Of a DNA stretch of 64,000 nt, positions 11,231 through 23,324 are shown one piece after another. Origin of the DNA: Steinernema hermaphroditum (taxonomy: Eukaryota > Nematoda > Chromadorea > Rhabditida > Steinernematidae); NCBI GenBank assembly GCA_030435675.1, contig CM059622.1, positions 14,694,001 through 14,758,000 on the forward strand, written 5' to 3'. Under the pieces are notes generated by a model. The model was not told the origin of the DNA. It saw only the letters and a program-made list of their open reading frames with translations, and did not search any database. The stretch's first letter is position 1; every line of letters starts with the position of its first letter. The translations under genes were made by a program, and so were the position numbers.

Positions 11231-12934
11231 TTTATGACGTGACTCTCGACCTTTTTTTGTAAGACGCGCTGTGCTCTGATCGCCAAGAGTGCGAACGCGG
11301 ACTGCACGGACGATTGGAAGTGGAACAGTGGATGTTCGTTGACGTTCTAGCTCTCAGAAACCAATCTTAAATCCTATCGTGGAGTGATCCTCCTCGTCTT
11401 AAGAAGGTAATTGATATGCAGCCTCAGAAAGAACCAGCAACTAATAAGGCCATTAGACTCCTATCAATGATTCGAAAATCTAAAAGAATATCTCATGATA
11501 TATTGAAAAAGGAACGTTTTGTAGATATCGGCTTGAATGAAGCCACTTTGGAGCGGATAGAATATTCATGAACTTGAGTTTGCATAATTCTGAACTCACT
11601 CTGAAACCTTAATCTTCAATGTTGTCAATTAGCAAGTGCCTGATGATAAATACCATGGAATAATATAATGGAGATACCATACCCCTAAAGGCGCTTTTTA
11701 AAAGGCATTCAAGTATAACCCACTAAACCAAAGGGGCAAAGGTATTTGCGACCAGAAAAATAGTGGCACTGAAGTGACCCTTTCTGGGATGACTAAATAT
11801 GTGGCTCATTACGAACGTGCTTGATTTGGGTTGGGGTTGACTGGTCGATCCAAGCTCGGGGTCGGTTCTAAACCGGCCTCAGTCCTCACTTTTTCCATTC
11901 CCAGCGTCCTCATATCGAACCCCTTTGGACTTGGTCCGCAATGCATTAAACTGCGTTGGATTCGAACTTGAAACTATGCTTACAATGGTTGCAGAAGCGA
12001 AAAACAATACAAAACTTCTTGCATCTTTGACAATTTAACGACGTCGATATGCTTGAATTAATCACGGATTAGAATTCCTAGGCATAATACTACTGCATAC
12101 GGATGTAGACAATCGTATGGGAGCAGAAAATATGAAAAATCGAACAATGCAGCCTTGAATCACGTTAAAATTCGACTCATGACTCATGTAGAGGTGCCTG
12201 AAAGGTGAATAATTGTACATCAGTGTTTCATCTCTCGCTCCTTGTCATCGTTGATCAAAAGACCTCAATACAAATTTCATTTTGATTGCTCATCAGATGA
12301 ATCACGCAATGTTAGAACTGTCCACTAGCCGTTTACATAGTCATTTTGTTATCATTAAAAGAGGATCAAGCAGCTTAGCATCGTCATAAATAGACTGAGT
12401 ACGTAGTAGAAAATGATATAATCCAGTATTTACAAAATGTCATGACACATTTCAAGCACAAAACAGCGCCAACAAAACCCAGAGACCTCACTATCGCTGC
12501 TCAAAGACAGCACTGTTTTGTGTGCCAAACTTCAAGACATTGGCACAAAGTAAATGAACCTTGGCTACGTGAACTTCGGCCAATCCAAAAATATGACCCC
12601 GTCACATAACTGCGAAAACCAGTTTTGTAATGGAATTTTTCCATGTTTACCGGAAGCGAAAATGATCCACAACAACATAGAAGACATCAAAGAACGATAC
12701 ATTCCTAGAATGCGAGAAGGGTTCGGCCAAGGAGCCCCTGAACTAAGAACTTTTCCAACTTTCACCAAGAAGAGTACGATACATCAACTTATCTGGTTCC
12801 GTCGGAATGTACCAATTCGATCACCGCATCAATCACCGATCTCCTAATTGCACCCGGAGTGAATTGTTGCATTCCGAACGGAAAACGTATCACCTAACGA
12901 CTGGGTGTTAAACAAAGAGCGCTGCATCAAATGT
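11230..12934. other. Intergenic, no gene recognised
   Basis: AT-rich sequence with only short open frames (for example 12554-12847 +) that show no recognisable family or splice support. Confidence 0.45.
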
Positions 12935-13007
12935 GGCCTCGTGGCGCAATGGATAACGCGTCGGTCTACGGAACCGAAGATTGCAGGTTCGAATCCTGCC
13001 GAGGTCG
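12935..13007 (+). tRNA. tRNA-Arg (ACG)
   Basis: A 73-nt cloverleaf: acceptor arms GGCCTCG/CGAGGTC with G discriminator, anticodon loop CTACGGA giving ACG, and T-arm GCAGGTTCGAATCCTGC. A T-run terminator follows within about 10 bases. It is identical to the three minus-strand copies in this window. Confidence 0.95.
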
Positions 13008-14030
13008 AAAAATTTTTTAATGGAAAAAGAACGCTTTTAAATAGAAACAGATCTCTGTGATGATCAACGATTTGACCGGAAACGACTGCTCTGACTGTCG
13101 TAAAGTTCAACAAAAACACCAAAACTGGGTCGGCCTCCAACTAGAAACATCCCGAATTTGGTTCCGCGTTCACGTCATTCGGGCGAGCGTAGAGTAATTC
13201 TTGTTTTTAGATGCTGCGCCTGCAAAGGAATGCGCATACCGTCTCGCCGCGCATATGTGCGCGATCTTATCGTCACTAGATAAGCTTTCCATAAAATCCA
13301 AGGACACATGCAACGCGGACTATGACACCGAAAGCCGAACAACGTGTCGTTTTTGACGACGGCCACTGCGGACCCACTTTCCACCCAGGCGCTTATCATG
13401 AACTATACATCGATAAGAGCACAAGCGACAGGTGTTAAGGCGGCATTACTATTATCGTTGATGTTTTGTTACACACCGGCAGGAGGATGTGCCACACCCA
13501 AATGGTCTCAGCGTTCTTTTCCATAAATTTCGCGTGCACATGTTACTGAAAGTCAACATAGAGTGGAGATGGGTCTTAATCAAACTTAAAAGGATATGTA
13601 GGTGTCCATTCCCAGATCTGTTCAAGTCTCCTTCCCAAGAAGGATAGAATTCCTGAGCCAGTGGGGTTCAACGGTTAGCCCACAAACACATCACCATTCC
13701 GGTTTTTGAAGAAAACATCTCGCGGAACGGGAACAGAAAACATAATCTTTGAAACACGTATTAGTGCACGTTGCTGCAAGAAAGGAACAACATAAACAGG
13801 AAGATAGAAAGAGGCGAAATCCAGAAGTCCAGAAGTTGTAGAATTACTAGAAATAGAAATGGCTTTTGTCGATTTTCTGAAGTGAAAATCTTAAAAAGCA
13901 CAGTACTGCATAATAACCATCCCTTTTGGTGACACTTAAAATGACCGAAATTCTTTAAGTAGTCTGAGTAGTTCTTTCTTTAAGTAGTTTTTTGTTCTAA
14001 TGCGAATCCCTTATGGAGAAGAAAAGAAGT
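13008..14030. other. Intergenic, no gene recognised
   Basis: No convincing coding, tRNA or repeat signal was seen. Confidence 0.4.
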
Positions 14031-14034
14031 TGGC

Positions 14035-14490
14035 ACCATAGGTAAGAAGTTAAGATGATCAAGGATTGGACTGGTCTTAGTTGTCCTCAGACCGCCAAAC
14101 TAAGCTAGCCTAAACTAACTATTCTAAACTAAACTAACCAAGCCTGTGGTCACTTTAAATGCTAAAATTTTCAATGCTTATAGAGGCCTACTGGATACAA
14201 AGATCGACGATTCTAAACCATTTAACCCAGTATTTTACTCTCAGCAGTTCAGTCATGTGACCTCTAGACCGTAGGCCCACCGGCTAAAAAGAAGCTCACA
14301 GTAAGTGAGAAGTGGGGGGTGATCAAGGATTGAACTGCTCTGAGTGGACCGCCAAAATAAGCAAGAGACTATAGTCAATTTTCTAACGTTAGAACAATAA
14401 TGGCCTACTGATAAAATGATAAAAAATCGACGGTTCTAAACCCACTTTTATCCCTTTTATCCCTAGAACCCAGTATTTTACTCTTAGCAT
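14035..14490. repeat. Diverged ~250-bp tandem duplication
   Basis: About 14035-14260 and 14285-14490 share, in order, GATCAAGGATTG(G/A)ACTG, GACCGCCAAA, GGCCTACTG, TCGACG(A/G)TTCTAAACC and CCAGTATTTTACTCT. They are an old direct duplication with no coding signal. Confidence 0.6.
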
Positions 14491-14506
14491 TTCAATAAGC
14501 ATTAAT

Positions 14507-14643
14507 AAGGGAACGGTCAAACATGTAGCGCTAAAATTGGAGCGAAGGCGCCTAGTACTTTGTAGATTTTATACACTCACCTAGTCCTACCATTTGCCCC
14601 TAGACTCACGTCGATCTTAGCGCTCATGTTTGACCGTTCCCTT
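14507..14643. mobile_element. 137-bp MITE-like element with ~28-bp terminal inverted repeats
   Basis: The left end AAGGGAACGGTCAAACATG + tAGCGCTAA is mirrored by the right end TTAGCGCT + CATGTTTGACCGTTCCCTT, with one extra base in the left arm. There is no coding capacity. I could not define a target-site duplication confidently. Confidence 0.8.
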
Positions 14644-16903
14644 GTGATTGTGACCACTACTCACCCTACAAACTAAGCGAACGCAAAGGGTCAGCGGAAA
14701 TAATAACACCGCTGCCCCAATAACGCTAAAACGACTAACTGCAGTGCATAAAACGCGTCGAACGACCATCAACATATACATTATTCACATTTTCGCCGTT
14801 ATTACCGAAGCGCCAAGCGGACGAAACACGTCACACACACGAGGCGCGTCGACGCGTTGAGCACATTTTCGCGCAGCAACAGCACATAACGATCGCGTTA
14901 ATCAGCGCGCCGATGAATGGGCCCGCGGGCCGAGGGCATGTGCCGCAGAAAAAGACGAACAGTCAAGCACATTGTCAAAGTGTAAATTCCTCTGTTTTAG
15001 GGCGAATTTTCGCTCTTTTTGCCCCATTTCTCCATTGTGCGATCGATCGGAGGATAATCGGCGCCGAGGCCGGGCGACGTCGCCGTCTTCTTCTAGAAGC
15101 CGCGCGATCGAATGCTCTCGTTTGTCGCGCGATTTCCGGCGGCCGCCCCCCAATCGAGCCAACCGATCGACGACTGTGCGTGTTGTAACGCGCGTTGCGC
15201 GCGTTAGAGAATGAGGGCGGAGGCAGAGGTTCCGACGCCGCTAACTTTGAGCACCAAAACAGTCAAGGCTACACGCGATCGCCGCATTGATCGCTAAGGG
15301 GAAACCGGCGGACGCGACCGGGTCAGGGTGGCGTCCGTGGCGAAAACGGTTTAGTGGAGAGTGCGTTAAGTGGCGGGTATGATCACTTAGGGCGCCACTC
15401 GCGGAAACGGTGGGAACGGTAAAAGATGGACTATGTAGTTTTCACTACGGTTATATCGTAACGAAAAGGGGAAGACAAATAGATCCCTTCCAAAATAGTC
15501 TTCCGAAAATTTAACAAAATTGATCGTGACATACTGTAGTGATCCAGGTCTCATTGCTGTGCTAAGATCATGAAAGTCAGCCGTAGTTCTATGGTCAAAT
15601 CAAAGCAAATCTACCATCATTAAAGGCTAAGAAAAGCTGTACTCAAGTTGGTCAGTTTCGGTATATGGACAATAGACCCCCGGATCAGTTTCGTCCAAAA
15701 GGGGGAAACTGCGACAACCGATCATGTTCTTCCAAGCAGCCCGTGTCAGGACCGCCTGGTAACTGACAGTAAGACGTAAAATACGCAATAGAGTGCATCT
15801 ACCATACAACAAAAATTCTATACCTTTCATAATCTAGATAATGAACGCGACTTTAGCCCATAAAATGCAGCAAAGCTGAAGTGAAAGGGACGAAGGGGTA
15901 AGGCATATCAGAGAGGTCAGCTTAAAACAAAGAGAGCCCTATAAAATGATCAAAACGCACAGAATCTGCAGTACACTAGAAACAGATGAAACTACTTGCT
16001 GACATCTGCTACATACACCTTTTTATGATATGTGTACATCATTCAAAACGTCGCGCATCAGGATGTAAATAAAGACTAAAGTGTAAATATATGATCAGGC
16101 AAAGTCGCAATTCCCAATAGTACCAAATGTTCTTTCGTAAAAGTGTTGACCCAAGAGCTCAGAGCACAAGAAAAACATGTTTGCTCTAGGAGATAACGTC
16201 AGTTTTCCGTTAAAAAGAGTCATGGCGACAAAGATGACCTTCAGAGATAAAGCTGACGCGCTTTCTAAAGGCACAGATGCTCGTCAGCAAAATAAAGTTC
16301 GCGCAAAAATACTAGCAAAGTGGCGCATGTTCTAGAATAGGATCAAAGCGAAACTTCTCCGAGTTTCGGTACCAACTGTAAGACGTACGGAAAACAAAAT
16401 AAGGCTATAAAAGGGGCATAAATTAGATGATTCACTGCATTAGTCATCAAAAAAATGGACACATCACTTTGTTTTTCGAATCGTAATGATTACTTTGGAA
16501 CAAAAAATTACATGAAAGATGCACGACAGATGGGCAATAGTTCCTGGAGGAAGTAGATCCCGGTGGGCCATTGGATCACCGATATAATTTTTTCCAGGGG
16601 ACAACACGGTTCCTCACTTCAACAAGATGCATCCGTTTCATTCAGAGAAAGTGAAATGCATGACATTCCAAAGCTTTCACTCTCCGAAGAGCATCAGATC
16701 ATTTCATTGTGGTGCTTTGGAATGTATCTCGCAAATGCGCATCAATCATCACTCCTTAACTGCACCCGGGTTCCATTTCAGCCTAACCGCACATCACGTC
16801 ATCGTCTACGCTGGAACAAAGGCATTCAAAAGGGGTTTCTCTCTGGTGTGCACTGGGTAATACATGCGGAAATCAGGCGTTTTGAAAAAATGAAAAAAGT
16901 TTC
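14644..16903. other. Intergenic with GC-rich island (14.82-15.24 kb)
   Basis: 14820-15240 is rich in CGCG/GATCG and open on both strands, resembling the patches that precede other starts here, but I cannot join it to a gene. The rest is AT-rich and unremarkable. Confidence 0.35.
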
Positions 16904-16976
16904 CGACCTCGGCAGGATTCGAACCTGCAATCTTCGGTTCCGTAGACCGACGCGTTATCCATTGCGCCACGAGGCC
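16904..16976 (-). tRNA. tRNA-Arg (ACG)
   Basis: Same 73-nt sequence as the gene at 12935, on the minus strand, anticodon ACG, followed by a CTTTTTTC terminator. Confidence 0.95.
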
Positions 16977-17655
16977 ACGAGAAAGACACCCTTCGAAATC
17001 CTAATGACAGAATCGATTCTGTATGCTTTACGTAAAGATCAAAATAGCAATTCTTATCAGCTAGCTGTTCAAACACCACAACGTGCGTTTCGTCTACGGA
17101 ACCACTACCGGAATACGGATTAGCAGCTTAACCGATTATGAAAATGCAGAACGCGATCGGGTGCGCACTGCTACAGTCGAAGCAGCCGACGATTAAAGGC
17201 AAATACGCGCACAACGTGTAAACATTAGCATAGCTAGGCCGGCTCGCGCTTTCGCCTCTTGCCGCCGCCGACCGTTGCCAGCTCGATTGTACGAAAAAAC
17301 AAAATTCCTCACATTCCGCAAAGAGCACAACAACAGCTGACCACTCGGCCGGATATTTATCGTTCCGTCGCCGTTGGCAGGCGAGTGGGCAGAGGATGGC
17401 CGACAGGCGACGCCGATCGCCCGAATTTGCAAAAGTTGTTTGCAACTTGGGGGCGGAAGAATGCTCGCTATGTGGGGATGGCGACGTGAGCATCGAGTCA
17501 TGTGGCACAGCGCTGTAAACACCAAACAATTTGGCTAGAAGTAGTTAGTGATGTTTATGTGTTAAGACGAAAGTTTTACGACACCTTCACAAGCGCAGGA
17601 ATGTGGAAATGAGATGAGAAGAGGCTAAGTAGAGAAGAAAAATGAAAAAATATTT
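16977..17655. other. Intergenic with GC-rich patch (17.15-17.49 kb)
   Basis: Frames are open on both strands (17128-17529 -) without any recognisable domain or splice structure. Confidence 0.3.
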
Positions 17656-17728
17656 CGACCTCGGCAGGATTCGAACCTGCAATCTTCGGTTCCGTAGACC
17701 GACGCGTTATCCATTGCGCCACGAGGCC
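17656..17728 (-). tRNA. tRNA-Arg (ACG)
   Basis: Identical 73-nt tRNA-Arg with anticodon ACG; the terminator is a T-run directly downstream on the minus strand (AAATATTTTTTC). Confidence 0.95.
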
Positions 17729-19269
17729 ACACCAACCACGTCCTCGTCTCTCCTACTACTTCATTACTCACAAGCCAAGATTCTCAATATCAGGCTGTAG
17801 TCCAATTGCCACTAACATGTGATTATTTGGTTATTTTCTTGGTCACGCTGATTCTCTCTGTTGTTTTACTTCACTTCGGCGTTGAACAGTTCAATTGGTC
17901 AAATAGCTAGGATCACTAGGAGTGACTCAAAGCCACTCTAAACCAAGCAATCTTTTCCTGTTTGCTTCGATGCAAATATCGAAGGAGAAGTTTCAGTTAT
18001 AAGCAGAACGAAGAAGCATAAAAATACGAAGAATAAGGTTATCTGAACACAATGGGCGTGTTTCCTGAAACGACTTTACCTGCTGGAGCAGGAGACGCGG
18101 AGTACTGTCGTTTCGCTCGGATCTTTTCTGTTCATTTACCGCCTCTTCACTCAATCTCTAATGAGGATTCCACCGTAGCTCGATGCCTGTTAGTTTGTTA
18201 GTCGATGGAGTGTTCTTGATCTCTGTAGCGACTTCGTCTTTTTTTCGCATTATAGGGAAAATTCGCCGATGCCCATCATACCTCTTGTGTTTCGCTGGTT
18301 TTTCGCACGTAGCTTGTTCATGACGTCCAGAAAGATTCGTGAATCAGCTTCCGTGGCGAATCGCACGGAAGTATTTTCGCTGGCCATTGTTATGATTTCT
18401 GTCCAGCCGGAATTAATTGGCGGCGTTCATTCGGCGATCATGCTGTGTTCGCTCGTAATACAATTATACGTCATGCCGCAGCGTTCAGCTGCTTGTAGTC
18501 ACCTGTTTTTTTACTGGAGTTCATTCAGTAGGGCGCAGGTTTGCATTCCACAACTAGGGTTTGTGATGAGCAGCGCCTCGCTACGTTGTTCGGTTTCGAT
18601 TGTGAAAGCAACTTGGATGGTTTGCACAGATTCCTTGAATGGCACCATTTTGATTATACGAAAAACTCTCGGCAGCTGCGTTCATCGTCATTTGTTTCTG
18701 CTTCCTGTTTTGCGTCCACGAAATCTGATGCCTCTTGCTAACATTCATCTGAATACGCATCGATCATCGATCCATGGCCATGATTCTGTATTCTTTTTGA
18801 AAATACTGCGTTTGCCGCTGATTTATATCCCACTAGTACTTGTTCTGGTCATGTTCTGTTGTTGTTGATGTTGCACTCTTCGCAGCAATTTTGCACCCAT
18901 TTCCAGACAAATGAGCTGCGTCTCCCGAACAGAAAATTTGAGACAGACCGTAGCTTTCTGTCTAAATTAACCATTCGCGACTGTCTAGCCAGTGCTAATG
19001 GTTCAGCAGTCGCGACTGGTGCTCAGATAAGTGCTCTGCTAGTGCTGGTTTCGGTTGTAGACTGCACGCGTCTCGTCGTGTTTTTAGATAACTTTCCAGA
19101 CTGAGACGCAGAGAAAGTCTGAACAAATCAGAGCGGCTTTCGAGTACAGTAATTCATTTTTTTCGTTTTTTCCCTTTGTTTTCGCCTTATTAGGTTTAAT
19201 GGCTCGTGCTGTATCCCATGAATTTGCGCTTAACGTTTCCTGTGTTTAAGGCCGATCTCTCCGTCAGCG
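17729..19269. other. Intergenic/5' region; one unexplained open frame
   Basis: A plus-strand frame at 18269-18868 stays open for 199 codons, but it is T-rich, has no recognisable domain and shows no support as an exon. It may be the 5' leader of the gene at 19270, a noncoding transcript or chance. Confidence 0.3.
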
Positions 19270-19923
19270 ATGTGCATTCGCTTTCCAAAATTCCTGAAAA
19301 GGCGTCGCAGCACGAAGAAAGACGAGACGGACGGTGACTCGCATGATTCTGATGAATCTGCTCAAGGTTGCGCTGTTCGTTTTGTTATGCTTGTGATGCC
19401 ATCTGTTTAGGATCTAATCTAGGGAAGTGCCGTTATGCTACAGTGACGGATCTCCGTCCTCCTCGGTACACGTCTTCCCCGCCGAACCGCGCTGGCGCCA
19501 CACTGGACATGACCTCCTGTGACGAAGTTGACGCTGATGGGGAACGAGTCGCATTCCCCTCTGTCAAGCTGCTCGTCCAGATATTCGAATCGCAGCAACA
19601 ACTCAACGGCAGCAATTGGCACTCAACCCCTGATGATACAATGTAGGCAAGAAGAATCACCGACTCTGCCTCAAACAGTGCCTTTCAGAGTTTCGATATC
19701 CCAGCTGCAGCAGTTCATCGATGCGGCAAGATGCCAGCCCGAACAGGAAGATTCCGTCGGTAGTGACCAATGGCCGCCATCGCAAAGCACCGGGGACAGC
19801 TACGATCGCGAGATGAGCCCAGAGCCTCTGCTGAAGCAGAAAGAGCGCTGCGAACGCTGGCAGAAGTATAAAGGAATGGATTTCAACGAAACGCTGAACA
19901 GTTTAGTAAACGGAAGACTTTAG
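19270..19923 (+). CDS. Unrecognised 187-aa protein, 3 exons
   Basis: Exons 19270-19366, 19411-19642 and 19689-19923 join in phase (introns 44 and 46 bp; the second ends CTTTCAG). The N-terminus is short and basic (RFPKFLKRRRS). The middle is Ser/Thr-rich and carries KLLVQIFESQQQ. The C-terminal half has SISQLQQFIDAARCQ, an acidic Ser/Pro linker, and a conserved-looking tail ERWQKYKGMDFNETLNSL. There is no signal peptide or membrane segment, so it is probably intracellular. I do not recognise the family. The splice structure and compact C-terminal motif argue that it is real; the exact start is less sure. Confidence 0.6.
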
Positions 19924-20089
19924 TTGATATAGTCATTGTTTGTTGTTGTTACGCACGCGCTATATATTTGTCGTTATAATGTGGTCACCTAATTGATAAA
20001 GTCATTACAATATGTATTCCCTTGTTGTACACTGTGGTGACCTTCCCATTGGTGTATATGTGTTCGTTATCTTGGCGGAGGTTTTATAA

Positions 20090-20320
20090 TCCTGGGGTTG
20101 TGTGGGTAAATCTGTTTCTGCTCAGATTGATAGGTTTAGCTGTTAGAGATATCGCCCGATCACGCAAAAAAGCACATCCTTAGGTGGAGCGCGCATCTCT
20201 CGCTGTTTGTTCCGCGCTCTTGTACACTTTTTACTCTCGCGCCATCAGGTTCTCCCCTACGGAAGGGATATATAAATACGATTGCAGCGGTCACTCCCAT
20301 CGAAAAAGACATTCTCCAGC
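20090..20320 (+). promoter_or_regulatory. Collagen promoter with TATA box (copy 1)
   Basis: A TATATAAATA box lies near 20269, about 50 bases before the collagen ATG. The whole segment from about 20110 to the ATG is nearly identical to the promoter of the inverted copy at 59657-59860, so the duplication includes regulatory DNA. Confidence 0.65.
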
Positions 20321-21208
20321 ATGTTCGAAGAGAAGCTCCTCGTCGGTGTGGCGTCGGCCTGCTCCACGATGGCCATCGTGGCCTGCCTCATCGTGATCCC
20401 CTCGCTCTACTCCACCATCAGCGAGGTGCACGACGAGGTGATCGACGGCGTGCAGGTGTTCCGCGTGGAGACGGACAGCGCCTGGACCCACATGATGGAC
20501 ATCCAACTCTCCGTCACTCCCCCCACCAAGCCCCGCGAGAACCCCTTCAACAGCATCTTCCGCCAGAAGCGTCAGAACTTCAACGGACTCCCCGCCTGGT
20601 GTCAGTGCGAGCCTGTCAAGCCCACGTGCCCGCCCGGTCCCCCCGGACCCCCTGGCCAGCCCGGACAGGACGGTACTCCCGGCGCCCCCGGACCTCGTGG
20701 TGAGGACAACGTCGCCACCTACTCTCCGATCACCTGCGCCCCCCACGACGGAAAGTGCATTCAGTGCCCCGCTGGCGCTCCTGGACCTCAGGGACCCGAC
20801 GGATCTGCTGGCCCTGCCGGCCCCGACGGCCGCCCCGGAAGCTCTGGCGCCCCTGGCCAGAACGGACAACCCGGAGCCGCTGGACCCGCCGGGGATGCTG
20901 GAACCCCCGGAGCCCCTGGACAGAACGGTCAGCCTGGCGCCCCCGGTCAGGACGGACAGCGCGGCAAAGGAAAGCCCGGAACCGCCGGAGCCCCTGGAGT
21001 TGCTGGACCCGCTGGCGCCCCCGGTGCCCCTGGACAGAACGGCGCCCCTGGAGCTGCTGGACCCGAAGGCCCCGCCGGTCCTGCTGGAGTTCCCGGCGTT
21101 GCCGGCATCGGTGGAACTCCTGGAGTCGCTGGAGGCCCTGGAATCCCTGGCCACGACGCTTCCTACTGCCCTTGCCCTCCTCGTTCTGCTGTCTTCGTCA
21201 AGGCCTAA
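20321..21208 (+). CDS. Cuticle collagen, 295 aa
   Basis: An intronless nematode cuticle collagen, a secreted procollagen that trimerises through Gly-X-Y repeats and is cross-linked into the cuticle. The start at 20321 gives [16 protein letters not shown], with an N-terminal hydrophobic anchor (about residues 8-35). RQKR, a furin-like processing site, follows near residue 85. After that come a Cys pair ([10 protein letters not shown]), a short triplet block starting [10 protein letters not shown], a non-triplet Cys-containing interruption, then a long Gly-X-Y domain with GQNGQPG units, and the tail [14 protein letters not shown] nearly identical copy lies inverted at 58769-59656, differing at about six residues (for example CLIV versus CLLV and ENPFN versus ENPLN). 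Strong GC bias at third positions suggests high expression. Confidence 0.93.
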   Translation: MFEEKLLVGVASACSTMAIVACLIVIPSLYSTISEVHDEVIDGVQVFRVETDSAWTHMMDIQLSVTPPTKPRENPFNSIFRQKRQNFNGLPAWCQCEPVKPTCPPGPPGPPGQPGQDGTPGAPGPRGEDNVATYSPITCAPHDGKCIQCPAGAPGPQGPDGSAGPAGPDGRPGSSGAPGQNGQPGAAGPAGDAGTPGAPGQNGQPGAPGQDGQRGKGKPGTAGAPGVAGPAGAPGAPGQNGAPGAAGPEGPAGPAGVPGVAGIGGTPGVAGGPGIPGHDASYCPCPPRSAVFVKA

Positions 21209-21500
21209 ACTCTTCTCCAATATGGCTTTTTCCTATTTTCGTTTCGTTGTGATTCTTTTGCGAATAAAGTTTCATTTTCCCACATTCAGCCAATGTCTCG
21301 TGCAAAGTGCGTCTTCACACAGTGGTCTAGGAGACACTCGCGACGTCTACAATTCTCACTTCGCAAGAGATCTCTTCCACGCCGTCATTTGCTGTTTTCA
21401 CTCGAAGGAGACCAGTCGTATGGTCAAATTTCAGTCCCGGATAGTATTCATCAGACCTGTGGTACGTTATTTTCGCTTCTTCCTGTTTATCATCTTCTGA

Positions 21501-21523
21501 TTTCAGTGAAGAGAAACTGAGAA
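21501..21523 (+). promoter_or_regulatory. Probable trans-splice acceptor
   Basis: TTTCAG at 21501-21506 lies 17 bases before the ATG at 21524, the position expected for spliced-leader addition in nematodes. It could also be an ordinary acceptor of an upstream leader intron. Confidence 0.4.
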
Positions 21524-23324
21524 ATGAGTCACGAAGATCCAAAAGGATTCTTTAGACGACTTGTGAGGAGGAGCAAGTAAGCGATCGCCTTTCGAACGAT
21601 TTTCTCAAATTTGTGCATTGCAGAAAGAAGAAAAGGGACAAGAAATGGAACATTCTCGACGTACTTCACATCGGTCCACTGAAGAAGAGCAAGAAAAGTA
21701 GTAGGTAATCTTCAAGACAATGTTCATGAGCTTGTTCCTTTAGAGAAGGAACCTCCGGCGTCACAAACGCGTTCGATGTCTCAAGAGCCCATAACAGAAC
21801 GACCTCCTACCCCACTCCAGTCCATCACAGGTTCTCCGCAGATGGTCCCTAGTAGTAGTTCTCCTAACGAAGGACAAACATCGAAAACCGCGCGAAAAGT
21901 GATGGGAACGAGCGTCCAGGAGAGGAGTGTGCCAGTGCCAGTACCCACGAAGTCTCCCGACGCAGAACCAGTGGCGAAAACAGCACACGGTTAGCGTACT
22001 CCCTGGAAGAATGAGTGGTAATCGATTCACTTAGAGCCAGTGAAAGCGAAGGAGATGCCGGTGGCAGAGGAGTCAAAGAGTGACGATGGAAATTCTGCGA
22101 AGGAGCCTTCGGCGTTCAACGACGACGATGAAGATCAGATGAGAAGAATGGACGTCATCGCAGGGTAGGTGACAGGATGCTGGAAACTTGTTTCTTTCTG
22201 TTTCTTCCTCTTCACTTACTTTTTTTATCCCCGCAGAATTGTGTGCAAAACAAAGAAAAAAATTCTTCCCATGCCGGGAATCGAACCCGGGCCGCGTGGG
22301 TGAAAGCCACGAATCCTAACCACTAGACCACATGGGACGGTGATTGGTAGCGCTGGTGTATCGTATTAGTGCATGGGAAAGTCGACGCCCTACTTTCGCG
22401 TTCGGTGTTTTGTTGTTGCGAGTCTCTAATTGGCGATGATGGACGTGCGAAATTTTATCGCAAAAGGTCATTTAAACACAAACAGCCTTTATGAAAGTCA
22501 TTACTGTGTGTGTCTGTGCTTTGTGTCCATGTGGCCTACCGTAATCAAACACAATTTCAGTGAAATGAAGCACTGCGAGAAGCAGTTGGCGACAACGAAA
22601 GAGGAAAGCCGAGAATTGATCAAACGACTGGGCCAGATGAGCAAGGACATCGATGTAGGTTGTGAGTTATCGTACTCTAGCTCCATTCGTTGTTCTAGAA
22701 CCTCGACTTGATCCTCGCGAAGGTAGAATCCACCTTAGTCGCCAAGTGTGATGCTCAAGACAGGGCCCTGGAACGGCTGGAAGAGGCACAGTTCCAGGAG
22801 ATCCAGAACGCCGCTGAGCGAATCGACAACATCCAGGATGTCTCCAAGGACGTCAACTTTCAAGTAGACGAAATGACTGCGGACACTGAAAACCACCTCT
22901 GGTATCTGTACAACCCCGTCTACGCTGTCGTCGATCTCTTCCTGCACATGTCCATCGCGCTGATTCTGTGGATAGTGATGATGTTCGCCTCGCAAGCCGG
23001 TTATCAGTTTGAGGAGGTGAGCAGTCATAGCTAGAAAAGTGACGTGGGTGTGTGTTCGATCTATGACTCGATATCGTTTTGATGCTTTTGGGCTCATTAT
23101 GACGTTGGTTCTTGTATCCGAAACACAGCCAGAAGAAGGCACCCCCACGTCGTTTTTTCAGCTGTGACCGTTAACTCTATTTCTCTTTTCAGAATCCAGA
23201 ATTGATGCGGCCAACGATCCAAATGAGTCCCGTTTGCCTCGACCCCATTTGTCCTGAAAAAGCAAAACGGCCGAAAGGGAACGACAAGCACAATGGAAGA
23301 GATGGAAATGAGAGGAGATCGTAG
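21524..23324 (+). CDS. Coiled-coil single-pass membrane protein, 349 aa, 7 exons
   Basis: Exons 21524-21576, 21624-21700, 21744-21989, 22035-22164, 22561-22654, 22699-23016 and 23193-23324; all phases agree. The N-terminus is basic (FFRRLVRRSKK, KKSKKS). A Ser/Pro/Glu-rich disordered region follows, then a predicted coiled coil (EKQLATTKEESRELIKRLG onward to ERIDNIQDVSKDVNF). One strong transmembrane segment, near residue 290 (LHMSIALILWIVMMFAS), is followed by about 55 residues of polar tail. It looks like a membrane-anchored coiled-coil protein with its N-terminus in the cytosol. I do not recognise the family. Intron 4 contains a complete tRNA-Glu on the opposite strand. The 17-base leader after a TTTCAG suggests trans-splicing. 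Confidence 0.7.
22266..22337 (-). tRNA. tRNA-Glu (TTC), nested in intron
   Basis: A 72-nt cloverleaf: TCCCATG/CATGGGA acceptor, D-arm GGTCTAGTGGTTAGGATTC, anticodon loop CTTTCAC giving TTC, T-arm CCCGGGTTCGATTCCCGG. A T-run follows downstream. It lies antisense within intron 4 of the coiled-coil gene. Confidence 0.95.

Noticed and set aside
16563..17123. 186-codon plus-strand frame
   Set aside because: It reads straight through the tRNA-Arg on the opposite strand, so its central part is not protein-coding.
18269..18868. 199-codon plus-strand open frame
   Set aside because: T-rich with no recognisable domain, splice context or promoter; kept only as a note in the intergenic entry.
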